Source: JAISGQ01 sp045604155
Lineage (GTDB): Bacteria; Bacillota; Clostridia; Oscillospirales; Acutalibacteraceae
NCBI GenBank assembly: GCA_045604155.1
Contig: JAZUNN010000029.1
Span: 1 to 29,080, forward strand
Length of the DNA stretch: 29,080 nt
Direction: 5' to 3'
Part shown: one piece after another, positions 14,472-21,816 of the stretch
How the letters are laid out: each line of letters begins with the position of its first letter
Numbering within the stretch: position 1 is the first letter of the stretch
Program-made: the position numbers and the translations under genes
Notes under the pieces: generated by a model
Databases searched by the model: none
What the model was told of the DNA's origin: nothing
The model's input: only the letters and a program-made list of their open reading frames with translations

Positions 14472-14805
14472 AAAAACCAAAAAGAAAATTGCTGCAACCC
14501 TGGCAAGTGCCGTTGCATTCGCTAATATGCTGACGATGCAGGCATATGCGGCTGGTGATGTTTCGGGAGCGATTCAGTCCACATGGAATGATGCGAAGTC
14601 CCAGATTAAGTCAATCGTGAATAACGTTGTGTTCCCTGTACTGGATGTCGTACTCGTAATCCTGCTGTTCGTGAAGATTGGCACACTCTATATGGAGTAT
14701 CGCAAGCACGGACAGTTTGAGTGGACGCCTGTTGCAATCATCTTTGGATGTTTGCTGTTCACTTTGACAGCACCGCTGTATATCTGGAGCGTCGTAAACA
14801 TCTAA
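14464..14805 (+). CDS. Small pilin-like membrane protein (DUF3852-like, VirB2/TrbC-type)
   Basis: A 113-residue protein with a signal peptide (basic MFKKTKKK, then a hydrophobic run ending in AYAAG, cleavage near residue 30) and two membrane helices (about 52-72 and 89-108) joined by a short charged loop. This is the architecture of VirB2/TrbC-like subunits; Firmicutes ICE versions are often labelled DUF3852. It probably forms a membrane or pilus-like part of the secretion channel. It overlaps the sortase gene by 8 bases and ends just before a terminator, closing this transcription unit. Confidence 0.7.
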   Translation: MFKKTKKKIAATLASAVAFANMLTMQAYAAGDVSGAIQSTWNDAKSQIKSIVNNVVFPVLDVVLVILLFVKIGTLYMEYRKHGQFEWTPVAIIFGCLLFTLTAPLYIWSVVNI

Positions 14806-14809
14806 CCGC

Positions 14810-14832
14810 AAGCCCGGTTTCCGGGCTTTACA
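14810..14832 (+). terminator. Intrinsic terminator after the pilin-like gene
   Basis: AAGCCCGG (14810-14817) and CCGGGCTT (14821-14828) form an 8-bp GC-rich stem with a 3-base loop, followed by TACAT. The T-run is short but the stem is strong. Confidence 0.65.
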
Positions 14833-14834
14833 TA

Positions 14835-14863
14835 TTGAAAAATGGTAAGAAATGTGGTATAAT
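14835..14863 (+). promoter_or_regulatory. Promoter of the single-gene cassette at 14916
   Basis: TTGAAA (14835-14840), 17 bases, TATAAT (14858-14863), preceded by ATGTGG. Downstream are ACGC...GCGT and AATAAGAATTT, in the same arrangement as at 6145-6206. Confidence 0.75.
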
Positions 14864-14915
14864 GAATAAAACGCTAACAGGCGTATAAATAAGAATTTAT
14901 TAGGAGACAATTACA

Positions 14916-15488
14916 ATGCAGATAGAGCAATTTGTTATGGCATATGGTGTAGAGCAAGACAGGTTAAGAGCTATTCTGCCCGATGGGTATACTTCACTTC
15001 GCCCTGTGCTCCGCATCAATGCGGAAGTTCAAAATGGTGATAACGGTTATGTTGAATTTAATACTGCCGTGGAAAAGGATGGAAACAGGGGCTGGCTTAA
15101 TATCGGCTGTTGGAACAATGTTCCTTTTGAGAGAACAGGTAAAACTGTTACATTCAAGACAGATTTTCTTGAGATTTCTTTTACAGGTGTAGGGATTGAG
15201 GGTTCCTGTCCTGCCGAAAAAGATAATGCAGGTTGCTATTTTATCGAAGATACAGAGCGTTTGAGACTTCCTGAAATCATTTCTGCAAATAAAGAGTTTT
15301 GCGATTGTGAGTTCGGATGGACTTTTTCCAAAAGCGGTGCTCATGGAAAAAGCATTGGCAAAACTTTGCCTGCTATCCCAACAGAGGTAGTGACCGTTTA
15401 CCCCAAAAAGAGCTTTACTGTTGAAAATGCTGCCGAGATTCCGTGTGAGCAGGTTTTAGGAACATATCTTGTTGTTTTCAATAGATAA
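14916..15488 (+). CDS. Conserved protein of unknown function, possibly acetoacetate-decarboxylase-like fold
   Basis: A 190-residue soluble protein. The start QIEQFVMAYGVEQDRLRAIL, with LPDGYTSLRPVLRINAEV and FLEISFTGVGIEGSCPAEKD, resembles small ADC/DUF2071-like proteins seen in Lachnospiraceae and Ruminococcaceae. I cannot point to a catalytic lysine with confidence, so the fold is only a suggestion. AGGAG at 14902-14906 is 9 bases from ATG 14916. The gene has its own promoter and terminator and sits between the pilin-like gene and the Toprim gene, so it is an independent cargo unit rather than part of the transfer operon. Confidence 0.7.
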   Translation: MQIEQFVMAYGVEQDRLRAILPDGYTSLRPVLRINAEVQNGDNGYVEFNTAVEKDGNRGWLNIGCWNNVPFERTGKTVTFKTDFLEISFTGVGIEGSCPAEKDNAGCYFIEDTERLRLPEIISANKEFCDCEFGWTFSKSGAHGKSIGKTLPAIPTEVVTVYPKKSFTVENAAEIPCEQVLGTYLVVFNR

Positions 15489-15536
15489 TCAAATTCCAAT
15501 TTGAAGGACAGGAGATAATTGAATACCGCAATACAT

Positions 15537-15571
15537 AGCCATCTATGAGCAATCATAGGTGGCTTTTTTTA
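15537..15571 (+). terminator. Strong terminator closing the 14916 cassette
   Basis: AGCCATCTATGA (15537-15548) pairs with TCATAGGTGGCT (15553-15564), 12 pairs with one G-T, around a GCAA tetraloop, followed by seven Ts. It ends just before the ribosome site of the next gene. Confidence 0.85.
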
Positions 15572-15592
15572 TTTCAGAACGGAGGTGAAACC

Positions 15593-16996
15593 ATGCCATA
15601 TATCCCCTATACCGACGAGCAGAAACAGCTCGCCAACAGCGTAGACCTGCCCACATTCTTACGAATGCGAGGTGAAACACTTGTCCCCGTGGGCAGAGAA
15701 TTCAAGCTTGTCTATCACGATGGATACGGCAAGCACGACAGCATTACCATCAGCGGTTCGCAGTGGTATGACCACAAGAACCAGATCGGCGGTGGCCCGA
15801 TTAAATTCATGCATGAGCATTACGGGATGAACTTTCAGGAGGCGATGCAGGCTCTGCTCGGTCACTCTGCTCTGCCATTGTCACACGAGGTTCAGCCTGT
15901 TATGGCAAAAGAGAAAAAGGAATTCAGACTCCCCGAAGCCAATGACAATATGCACCGAGTCTATGCCTATCTGATCAAACAAAGGTTCATTGCACCGGAG
16001 GTCATCACCCACTTTGCAAAGAAGAAACTGCTCTACGAGGACAAAAAGCACCACAATGCCGTGTTCGTAGGCGTGGACGGTAACGGTGTCCCAAGGCAGG
16101 CCCATAAACGCTCCACAACCACATTCGGAAACAGCTTCCGACAAACAATCGAGGGTTCGGATACCAAGTACAGCTTTGCCCATTTTGGCAAGAGCAATAT
16201 GCTGTTTGTCTTTGAAGCACCCATAGATATGCTGTCATTTATTACGCTGTACCCAAACAACTGGCAGGACAGCTCATATATCGCTATGAACGGTGTGTAC
16301 GAAAGTGCTGTGCTGACTGCATTGGAAGAACATCCGAATCTGAAGCAAATCATCATTTGCACAGATAACGATGAAGGTGGTATCGATGCAGCCAATAGGC
16401 TCGCAGATATCCTGTCAGAACGTGGATATGATATGTTGTCACGGTATCCTCCCAACAACAAGGACTGGAACGAGGACTTGAAGGAACTGCACGGTGTGCA
16501 GTTTTTGTCTGCTGTTCCCCACAGAAGATTGGAGGAATATGAAAGGCAGGCAGAAAGCCTGCAGTATTACCCTTGCAGAATTGAAAAGCTGCGGGCACAG
16601 CTGAACGCTGCATTCCAAAACGGACAATACAGATATCTCGCCGAGTATGCTCTTGCAGGCTCGGTTTTCTTTTCGCAAAAAACAGCTTCCAACCAAGATC
16701 ACGATCGGACTTTCTCACACTCCAAGCAGAGGCTTGGGATGTTATACCGCCCCTACCGTGACCGCTGTCGAAGCACTGTACTTTACAGAGATTTGAGCGC
16801 AAAAATCGCAGATGTGATGCAGGATTTGAAAAGCTATGCAAGAACGGAAGAACAGACCAGAGCTACCGCAGATAAGCTGTATGCCCTTGCAGATTACGCA
16901 CTGCGGGTATCTGTGGATGAAGCACTGAGAAATCAGGAGCAGACGCAGGAGGAAGAAATCAAACCCGAACCGGATATTGAACTGCAACTGGAATAG
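15593..16996 (+). CDS. DUF3991/Toprim domain protein (primase-like)
   Basis: A 467-residue protein. Residues 1-95 carry the DUF3991-type N-domain with WYDHKNQIGGGPIKFMHEHYG, common in primase-like proteins of mobile elements. A Toprim domain follows: LFVFEAPIDMLSF (Glu208) and IIICTDNDEGG (Asp258, Asp260), the metal-binding Glu and DxD of primases and topoisomerases. The C-terminal 130 residues are helical and charged. It probably primes DNA synthesis on the transferred strand or during element replication. GGAGG at 15581-15585, 7 bases before ATG 15593, sets the start; an in-frame ATG at 15545 falls inside the terminator hairpin. The next gene, virD4, begins about 80 bases later. Confidence 0.83.
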   Translation: MPYIPYTDEQKQLANSVDLPTFLRMRGETLVPVGREFKLVYHDGYGKHDSITISGSQWYDHKNQIGGGPIKFMHEHYGMNFQEAMQALLGHSALPLSHEVQPVMAKEKKEFRLPEANDNMHRVYAYLIKQRFIAPEVITHFAKKKLLYEDKKHHNAVFVGVDGNGVPRQAHKRSTTTFGNSFRQTIEGSDTKYSFAHFGKSNMLFVFEAPIDMLSFITLYPNNWQDSSYIAMNGVYESAVLTALEEHPNLKQIIICTDNDEGGIDAANRLADILSERGYDMLSRYPPNNKDWNEDLKELHGVQFLSAVPHRRLEEYERQAESLQYYPCRIEKLRAQLNAAFQNGQYRYLAEYALAGSVFFSQKTASNQDHDRTFSHSKQRLGMLYRPYRDRCRSTVLYRDLSAKIADVMQDLKSYARTEEQTRATADKLYALADYALRVSVDEALRNQEQTQEEEIKPEPDIELQLE

Positions 16997-17032
16997 CGTC
17001 TGTGTCATAGCGCAATCCCTTGAAGGATTAAC

Positions 17033-17086
17033 ATGAAGAAGATACTGTTATCTACGAAAAGAAGAATAATATATGGGAGGAAGTGA
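17033..17086 (+). CDS. Possible 17-residue peptide upstream of virD4
   Basis: AAGGA at 17023-17027 lies 5 bases before ATG 17033, which opens the frame MKKILLSTKRRIIYGRK ending at TGA 17084-17086. The peptide is basic. Its stop lies 4 bases before an in-frame TTG start for virD4 at 17091, so it may serve translational coupling. Seen only as an ORF with a ribosome site. Confidence 0.35.
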   Translation: MKKILLSTKRRIIYGRK

Positions 17087-18878
17087 GAATTTGGATGAAA
17101 AACAAATGGTAACGATAGGAATCGTCATTGTATTTTTCGCCTTGTTTCTGATTCTTGTGAATGTCCTGGACAACAAGAGCATTAACGGAATTAAGGCAAA
17201 ACAGGTTGGTGACGGCCAGCACGGCACAGCGAGATGGGCAACGAAACAGGAAATCCGTCGCTCTTTTTCCTCTCTGCCATTCGCCCCTTCAGAGTGGAGG
17301 CAGGGTAAGAACTTACCAAATCTCGAAGGAACAGTGGTAGCCTGCAGAGGAACGAAGAATACCACAGCACTCATTGACACAGGAGATGTTCACACGTTGA
17401 TGATCGGTGCAGCCGGCGTGGGCAAGACAGCGTATTTTCTGTATCCGAACATCGAATTTGCCTGTGCTTCGGGGATGAGCTTCTTATCAACGGATACCAA
17501 AGGAGATGTGGCGCGAAACTATGGAACTATCGCAAAGAACTGCTATGGATACCACGTTTCTGTGCTTGATCTGCGTAACCCGACCAGATCGGATGAAAAT
17601 AACATCCTGCACATGGTAAACAAGTATATGGATGAGTACCTTGAGGACAGGACAAACCTTTCTGCAAAAGCCAAAGCTGAAAAGTACGCAAAGATTACAG
17701 CAAAAACAATCATCAACATCGGCGGTGGGGACGGAAACTACGGTCAGAACGCATTTTTCTACGATGCAGCAGAGGGCTTGCTGTCTTCCACCATACTGCT
17801 TGTTGCGGAGTTCGGTGACAAGAACGAAAGGCACATCGTCACAGTGTTCAAGCTCATTCAGGACTTGATTGCTAAGAAGCCTGCCAAGACAAGCAAGGAC
17901 AAAACGCAGATGTACTTTGCAGAGCTGATGGAAATGCTCCCATCGGAACACAAAGCAAAATGGCTTGCAGGTGCGGCTCTGAACTCATCGGATCAGGCAA
18001 TGCTCTCTGTTATGAGTACGGCGCTGTCAAGGCTTAACAGCTTTCTCGACTCGGAGATGGAGCAGATTCTGTGTTTCGGTACAGCCATTGATGCGGAGAA
18101 ATTCTGCAGTGAGAAGTGTGCAGTGTTCGTAATACTCCCAGAGGAAGATCAGTCGAAATACTTCATGGTCTCCCTCTTGATTCAGCAGCTATACAGAGAA
18201 ATCTTGTCCATCGCCGATGAGAAAGGCGGTACGCTTGACAAACGAGTAATGTTTTATTGCGACGAGCTGGGAACCTTCCCCAAGATTGACGGACTTGAAG
18301 CAATGTTTTCTGCAGGACGTTCCAGAAAAATATCCATTGTGGCGATTATCCAGTCCTTTGCACAGCTGGAACAGACCTACGGCAAGCAAGGTATGGAGAT
18401 TATTACAGACAACACACAGCTGACGGTGTTCGGTGGCTTTGCTCCGAATTCACAGTCAGCTGAAGTGCTTTCTAAGGCTCTGGGTGAACAAACCGTTCTG
18501 TCAGGCTCGGTATCCCACGGACGAGAACAAAGCAAATCCCTGCAGATGATTGGCAGACCGCTGATGACGGTGGACGAGCTGAAGTCCATGCCAAAGGGAC
18601 AGTTCATTGTAATGAAAACAGGAACGCACCCCATGATCTCAAAGCTCAAGCTGTACTTCAAGTGGGGCATCCAGTTTGAAGAACCATATTTGCTTCCCGA
18701 CAAGGGTGCAAGAGCTGTACGCTATCTGGAACGTGACGAGCTGATGAGAGAAATTGCTGTGAAATATCCGCAGAAGAAAAAAGTGCTTCCGCCACCAGAA
18801 GCGGAGGTGGAAATCGTGAACGAATACGAGCCGGAGCCACACAGGGCAAAGCTCGACGTAAAAACGGGAGGGAGATGA
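17073..18878 (+). CDS. virD4: VirD4/TraG-type conjugation coupling protein
   Basis: A 601-residue T4SS coupling ATPase that delivers the relaxase-DNA complex to the channel. One N-terminal membrane helix (residues 12-31) is followed by GQHGTARWATKQE, typical of the family. The P-loop is MIGAAGVGKTAYF (residues 110-122). SFLSTDTKGDVARNYG and the Walker B FYCDELGTFPKIDGLE follow, then the late motif TVFGGFAPNSQSAEVLSKALG. Domain order and length are those of Gram-positive VirD4. ATG 17073 has only a weak ribosome site; GGAGG at 17076-17080 is better spaced from in-frame TTG 17091, which may be the real start. The stop overlaps a region coding for the next protein's ribosome site. Confidence 0.95.
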   Translation: MGGSENLDEKQMVTIGIVIVFFALFLILVNVLDNKSINGIKAKQVGDGQHGTARWATKQEIRRSFSSLPFAPSEWRQGKNLPNLEGTVVACRGTKNTTALIDTGDVHTLMIGAAGVGKTAYFLYPNIEFACASGMSFLSTDTKGDVARNYGTIAKNCYGYHVSVLDLRNPTRSDENNILHMVNKYMDEYLEDRTNLSAKAKAEKYAKITAKTIINIGGGDGNYGQNAFFYDAAEGLLSSTILLVAEFGDKNERHIVTVFKLIQDLIAKKPAKTSKDKTQMYFAELMEMLPSEHKAKWLAGAALNSSDQAMLSVMSTALSRLNSFLDSEMEQILCFGTAIDAEKFCSEKCAVFVILPEEDQSKYFMVSLLIQQLYREILSIADEKGGTLDKRVMFYCDELGTFPKIDGLEAMFSAGRSRKISIVAIIQSFAQLEQTYGKQGMEIITDNTQLTVFGGFAPNSQSAEVLSKALGEQTVLSGSVSHGREQSKSLQMIGRPLMTVDELKSMPKGQFIVMKTGTHPMISKLKLYFKWGIQFEEPYLLPDKGARAVRYLERDELMREIAVKYPQKKKVLPPPEAEVEIVNEYEPEPHRAKLDVKTGGR

Positions 18879-18884
18879 TGGGGC

Positions 18885-19202
18885 TTGATATTACCAAGAA
18901 GAATCTATGACCTTGGATTGACACACAAGGCGGTAGCGGTGTATTGTTATCTGTGCAACCGTGCAGATAAGAACGGTGAATGTTATCCGTCAGTCAGACT
19001 CATATCCAAGGACTTAAGTCTTTCAAAAAGTTCGGTGTTCAGAGCATTCAATGAGCTGGAACGAAACGGACTGCTGCAAAGACTTCCGAGATACCATCCA
19101 AGCGGAGCAAGACGAAGTACGCTGTATCGCTTAAAGGGTGAGATCACAAAGACAGGAGGAGATGGAGTTCACCTCCACGAAGGAGGTGAACGGAATGTTT
19201 GA
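18885..19202 (+). CDS. Winged-helix DNA-binding protein of the conjugation operon
   Basis: A 105-residue protein with a replication-initiator-like helix-turn-helix: LILPRRIYDLGLTHKAVAVY, YLCNRADKNGECYPSVRLIS, and KDLSLSKSSVFRAFNELERN as the recognition part. Such small HTH_36-like proteins often sit between virD4 and trbL in these ICEs and may regulate the operon. The only in-frame start is TTG 18885, 10 bases after GGAG. ATG 18875 or 18878 would read MGL and then shift; removing one G near 18888 would give MGLILPRR, so a one-base insertion is possible. Its last codons pass through the hairpin covering the next ribosome site and overlap the next gene by 8 bases. Confidence 0.75.
   Translation: MILPRRIYDLGLTHKAVAVYCYLCNRADKNGECYPSVRLISKDLSLSKSSVFRAFNELERNGLLQRLPRYHPSGARRSTLYRLKGEITKTGGDGVHLHEGGERNV
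19167..19191 (+). promoter_or_regulatory. Hairpin masking the trbL-like gene's ribosome binding site
   Basis: GTTCACCTCC (19167-19176) and GGAGGTGAAC (19182-19191) form a perfect 10-bp stem with the loop ACGAA. The 3' arm holds GGAGG, the ribosome site for ATG 19195. Ribosomes finishing the upstream gene (stop at 19200-19202) must open the stem, which would make the two genes translationally coupled. Confidence 0.8.
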
Positions 19203-20118
19203 TTGGATTGGTGAAGCCATTGACTGGATTGGCGATGGTATTTCTTCATTGTGGGATAGTACGGTCGGCAATGCAACACAAGCCATTGGTGACTGGATAT
19301 GGGAAACCATGTTCGAGTGGCTGTTCGATTTGATTTATGGTGGAATCGCAGACCTGTTCCAGTTTATCAACAACAGCACCTCGGATATTTTTGCACTCAC
19401 ATGGGTGCAGGCTTTTATTGGACTGTTCCACAACTTAGCGTGGATGCTGTTCGTATGTGGGCTTATTGTTGCTGTATTCGATACTGCGATTGCCTATGAA
19501 TCAGGGCAGGCTAACATCAAAAATACCTGTCTGAATATCCTCAAAGGCTTCATGGCTGCAGGACTTGTAACGGTCGTCCCACAAAGGCTGTATAGCTTCT
19601 GTACGGGCTTACAAGGCACATTTGCGACAGATCTGTTGGGAAGTTTCATCGGCTCAACCACAAGCTCGGTTGCGGATACAGCACTGTCTGTTGTCATTGC
19701 ATTGGCATCGGACGTATCGCTGTTCAGCTTGTTCTTCATTATACTTTTTGGATACTGTACTGTAAAGGTAGTGTTTGCCAACATCAAGCGAGGCGGCATT
19801 TTGCTTTGCCAGATTGCGGTGGGCAGCCTTTACCTGTTCTCTGTGCCAAGAGGTATGACCGACGGTTTCTACAGCTGGATGAAACAGGTCATCGCAACCT
19901 GTCTGACAGCATTTTTACAGACAACGATTCTGTATATAGGACTGCTGACCTACACACAGCACGCATTGCTTGCGGTAGGAATCTGTTTATCTGCCAACGA
20001 AGTACCGAGAATTGCGCAGATGTTCGGTCTTGACACAAGCGTCAGAGTCAATATGATGAGCGTGAGCAGTACGGTGAGTCTTGGAACAAGGGCTGTCAAG
20101 GCATTTACGAAAAAATAG
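19195..20118 (+). CDS. VirB6/TrbL-like polytopic membrane protein
   Basis: A 307-residue inner-membrane channel component. The amphipathic start is repetitive (MFDWIGEAIDWIGDGISSLW), then come about six membrane segments: roughly residues 65-90, 93-110, 128-142, 180-205, 207-222 and 240-265. SVPRGMTDGFYSWMKQVIATCL and the following ALLAVGICLSANEVPRIAQMFG are typical of Firmicutes TrbL-like proteins; the latter has the conserved P.IA..FG. It would line the DNA path across the membrane with VirB3 and the pilin-like protein. AGGAGG at 19181-19186, 8 bases upstream, fixes the start; the upstream frame is open but unnecessary. Confidence 0.87.
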   Translation: MFDWIGEAIDWIGDGISSLWDSTVGNATQAIGDWIWETMFEWLFDLIYGGIADLFQFINNSTSDIFALTWVQAFIGLFHNLAWMLFVCGLIVAVFDTAIAYESGQANIKNTCLNILKGFMAAGLVTVVPQRLYSFCTGLQGTFATDLLGSFIGSTTSSVADTALSVVIALASDVSLFSLFFIILFGYCTVKVVFANIKRGGILLCQIAVGSLYLFSVPRGMTDGFYSWMKQVIATCLTAFLQTTILYIGLLTYTQHALLAVGICLSANEVPRIAQMFGLDTSVRVNMMSVSSTVSLGTRAVKAFTKK

Positions 20119-20126
20119 GAAAGGAC

Positions 20127-20155
20127 TTGATTTTTTCATCTGTTGGGAGTATAAT
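20127..20155 (+). promoter_or_regulatory. Promoter of the cargo gene at 20190
   Basis: TTGATT (20127-20132), 17 bases, TATAAT (20150-20155). It begins 9 bases after the trbL-like stop codon and serves only the inserted gene. Confidence 0.65.
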
Positions 20156-20189
20156 GAAAGCATATCTATTCTTTCTGACGGAGGTTTCT

Positions 20190-20894
20190 ATGAAAGAACT
20201 CTCATATGATGAATTTCACTCCTACTTTTTTGCAACAGATGCTTATACCAGCGTCAGACCATACTTCGGCGAGGTTGTATCCAGAGCATTGGCTGATGAC
20301 TTTGATTTGAAATATTATGAAAAAGGACGATATTGGTATAGCGAATGGGATAATCATTGCCGCAAGGTGATATATATCTTTGCCACTAAAGGTACACTTT
20401 ACCCTATTAACTGGGGCTATAATTATGATTTCATACCACAGTTAAACAATCAGGATAAATTTGTCTATCATCGAACCGAAAAAGCATTTTTTGCAAATGT
20501 TAAGGACTCCTTCTACAGTCATGTCTACTATGATCCAAACCTCATGTCCAGAATGGAAACTTTGCAGATTCGTGCAAAATATTGTCTGCCGATTGATACA
20601 AATGATATTGAGTTTGCCAAAGAATATGTCTACGATGTAGTGAAACGCAATATTCCTTTTATGAAAGAATGGTTCAGTTGTGTGCAGACAATAGAAAATG
20701 TGATTGATGAACTGGATAGACAGATTGCACGTCCTTCAGCACTCGGGCATTGGAATTCGTTGTATACCAAAGCTTTTTTGCTTGCAAAACTGCACCGAAT
20801 GGATGAAGCAATTGAAACTATGCAGTTGAGGTATTGCGGTAAAACACCTGAAAAAGTGCTGAAAAAGCTGTATCAGGTAGATGAAATGGAATAG
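20190..20894 (+). CDS. Unknown cargo protein inserted between trbL-like and virB3-like genes
   Basis: A 234-residue soluble protein that I do not recognise. It has many aromatic residues in the first half (YDEFHSYFFATDAYTSVRPY, KGRYWYSEWDNHC) and a helical second half ending in NSLYTKAFLLAKLHRMDEAI, which resembles a single TPR-like hairpin. No signal peptide, membrane helix or catalytic motif is visible. GGAGG at 20180-20184 is 5 bases before ATG 20190; the frame extends upstream without a ribosome site. It has its own promoter and a strong terminator, so it is a self-contained unit within the transfer operon. An immunity or defence role is possible but not shown. Confidence 0.7.
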   Translation: MKELSYDEFHSYFFATDAYTSVRPYFGEVVSRALADDFDLKYYEKGRYWYSEWDNHCRKVIYIFATKGTLYPINWGYNYDFIPQLNNQDKFVYHRTEKAFFANVKDSFYSHVYYDPNLMSRMETLQIRAKYCLPIDTNDIEFAKEYVYDVVKRNIPFMKEWFSCVQTIENVIDELDRQIARPSALGHWNSLYTKAFLLAKLHRMDEAIETMQLRYCGKTPEKVLKKLYQVDEME

Positions 20895-20902
20895 CTTATG
20901 TG

Positions 20903-20933
20903 CAGCCAAGCAAAATGCTTGGCTGTATTTTTA
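20903..20933 (+). terminator. Intrinsic terminator of the 20190 cargo gene
   Basis: CAGCCAAGC (20903-20911) and GCTTGGCTG (20917-20925) form a perfect 9-bp stem with the loop AAAAT, followed by TATTTTTAT. It is close to the ribosome site of the next conjugation gene, which must therefore be reached by readthrough or another promoter. Confidence 0.85.
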
Positions 20934-20959
20934 TACCCAAAAGGAGGACTGATAACCCT

Positions 20960-21226
20960 ATGAGAACGTATATCTACCCCGAAAATCTGCGAGCCACGGT
21001 AAAGCTGTGGTTCTGGAATATCCGTGATTTCTGTATCATCTGTGCCGGCATTATCCTGTCGGCACTTTTGTTTGCAAAGCTCGGCATGGTTGCACCGCTG
21101 GCTCTCACGGCCTGCTTTGCATTCCTGAGCCTGAGAGCAGATGATACCGCTATCATGGATTATATGTTCAATGCTGTGCGATTTTTCTTGACATCACAGC
21201 AGAAATTCATTTGGAATAAGGAGTGA
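20960..21226 (+). CDS. VirB3-like small membrane protein
   Basis: An 88-residue protein starting MRTYIYPENLRATVKLWFWN, with two membrane helices (about 25-42 and 45-60) and a basic tail. Its size, YIYPENL start, double helix and location just before VirB4-type proteins match the VirB3-like subunit of Firmicutes ICE secretion systems, which sits in the inner membrane and contacts VirB4. AGGAGG at 20942-20947 is 12 bases from ATG 20960, a rather long gap. The stop at 21224-21226 overlaps the region just after the next gene's ribosome site. Confidence 0.72.
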   Translation: MRTYIYPENLRATVKLWFWNIRDFCIICAGIILSALLFAKLGMVAPLALTACFAFLSLRADDTAIMDYMFNAVRFFLTSQQKFIWNKE

Positions 21227-21231
21227 GTACT

Positions 21232-21816
21232 ATGAGCAAAAAGAAGAAAAACAGCGTTCAGAAGCTCATCGGCTTTGAACGCTTTACAAAATACGGAGTG
21301 CGTACTGACAAGGCAGAATTTGCATTCTTCGCAGTCGAGCCGACCAATATTTCCGTGATGTCCTCCGCAAGCATCGACACCAAGGTGCATCACCTTATGA
21401 TGCTTCTGGGCATGGTTCCCGATTTGGAACTCATTGCCCTTGACAGCTGTGAATGCTTTGACAGCAATAAGGAATATGTGAGAAAGCGACTGAGCGAAGA
21501 AAAGAACGAAGCCGTCAGGAAACTGTTGGAGGCTGACTACAACTTCCTCGATGAAATCCAGACGGAAATGTCTTCGGCAAGACAGTTTCTGTTTGCGGTC
21601 AGATTCAGAAAAGAAAAAGAAGAACAGGTCTTCAACCTTATCAACAGAATCGATAAGACCATCAGCGACCACGGATTCTCGGCAAAGCGTATGAGCAAGC
21701 CCGATATCAAGAGAATGCTGGCACTGTACTTCGGTACAAGCATTACAGGAGATGAAATCCCCGATGTAGAGGGAGAAAATTATTTTGATGAGGAGGATTT
21801 TGAAGATGAAGAATAA
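21232..21816 (+). CDS. Conjugation protein resembling a VirB4/TraC N-terminal domain
   Basis: A 194-residue soluble protein. SVQKLIGFERFTKYGVRTDK, the VMSSASIDTKVHHLMMLLG segment and the long helical part with FLFAVRFRKEKEEQVFNLIN resemble the ATPase-less front part of VirB4/TraC proteins. The C-terminus is very acidic (EGENYFDEEDFEDEE). There is no P-loop. It may be a split-off VirB4 N-domain or a docking partner of the ATPase encoded next. AAGGAG at 21218-21223 is 8 bases from ATG 21232, better than GTG 21223. It overlaps the next gene by 11 bases. Confidence 0.65.
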   Translation: MSKKKKNSVQKLIGFERFTKYGVRTDKAEFAFFAVEPTNISVMSSASIDTKVHHLMMLLGMVPDLELIALDSCECFDSNKEYVRKRLSEEKNEAVRKLLEADYNFLDEIQTEMSSARQFLFAVRFRKEKEEQVFNLINRIDKTISDHGFSAKRMSKPDIKRMLALYFGTSITGDEIPDVEGENYFDEEDFEDEE

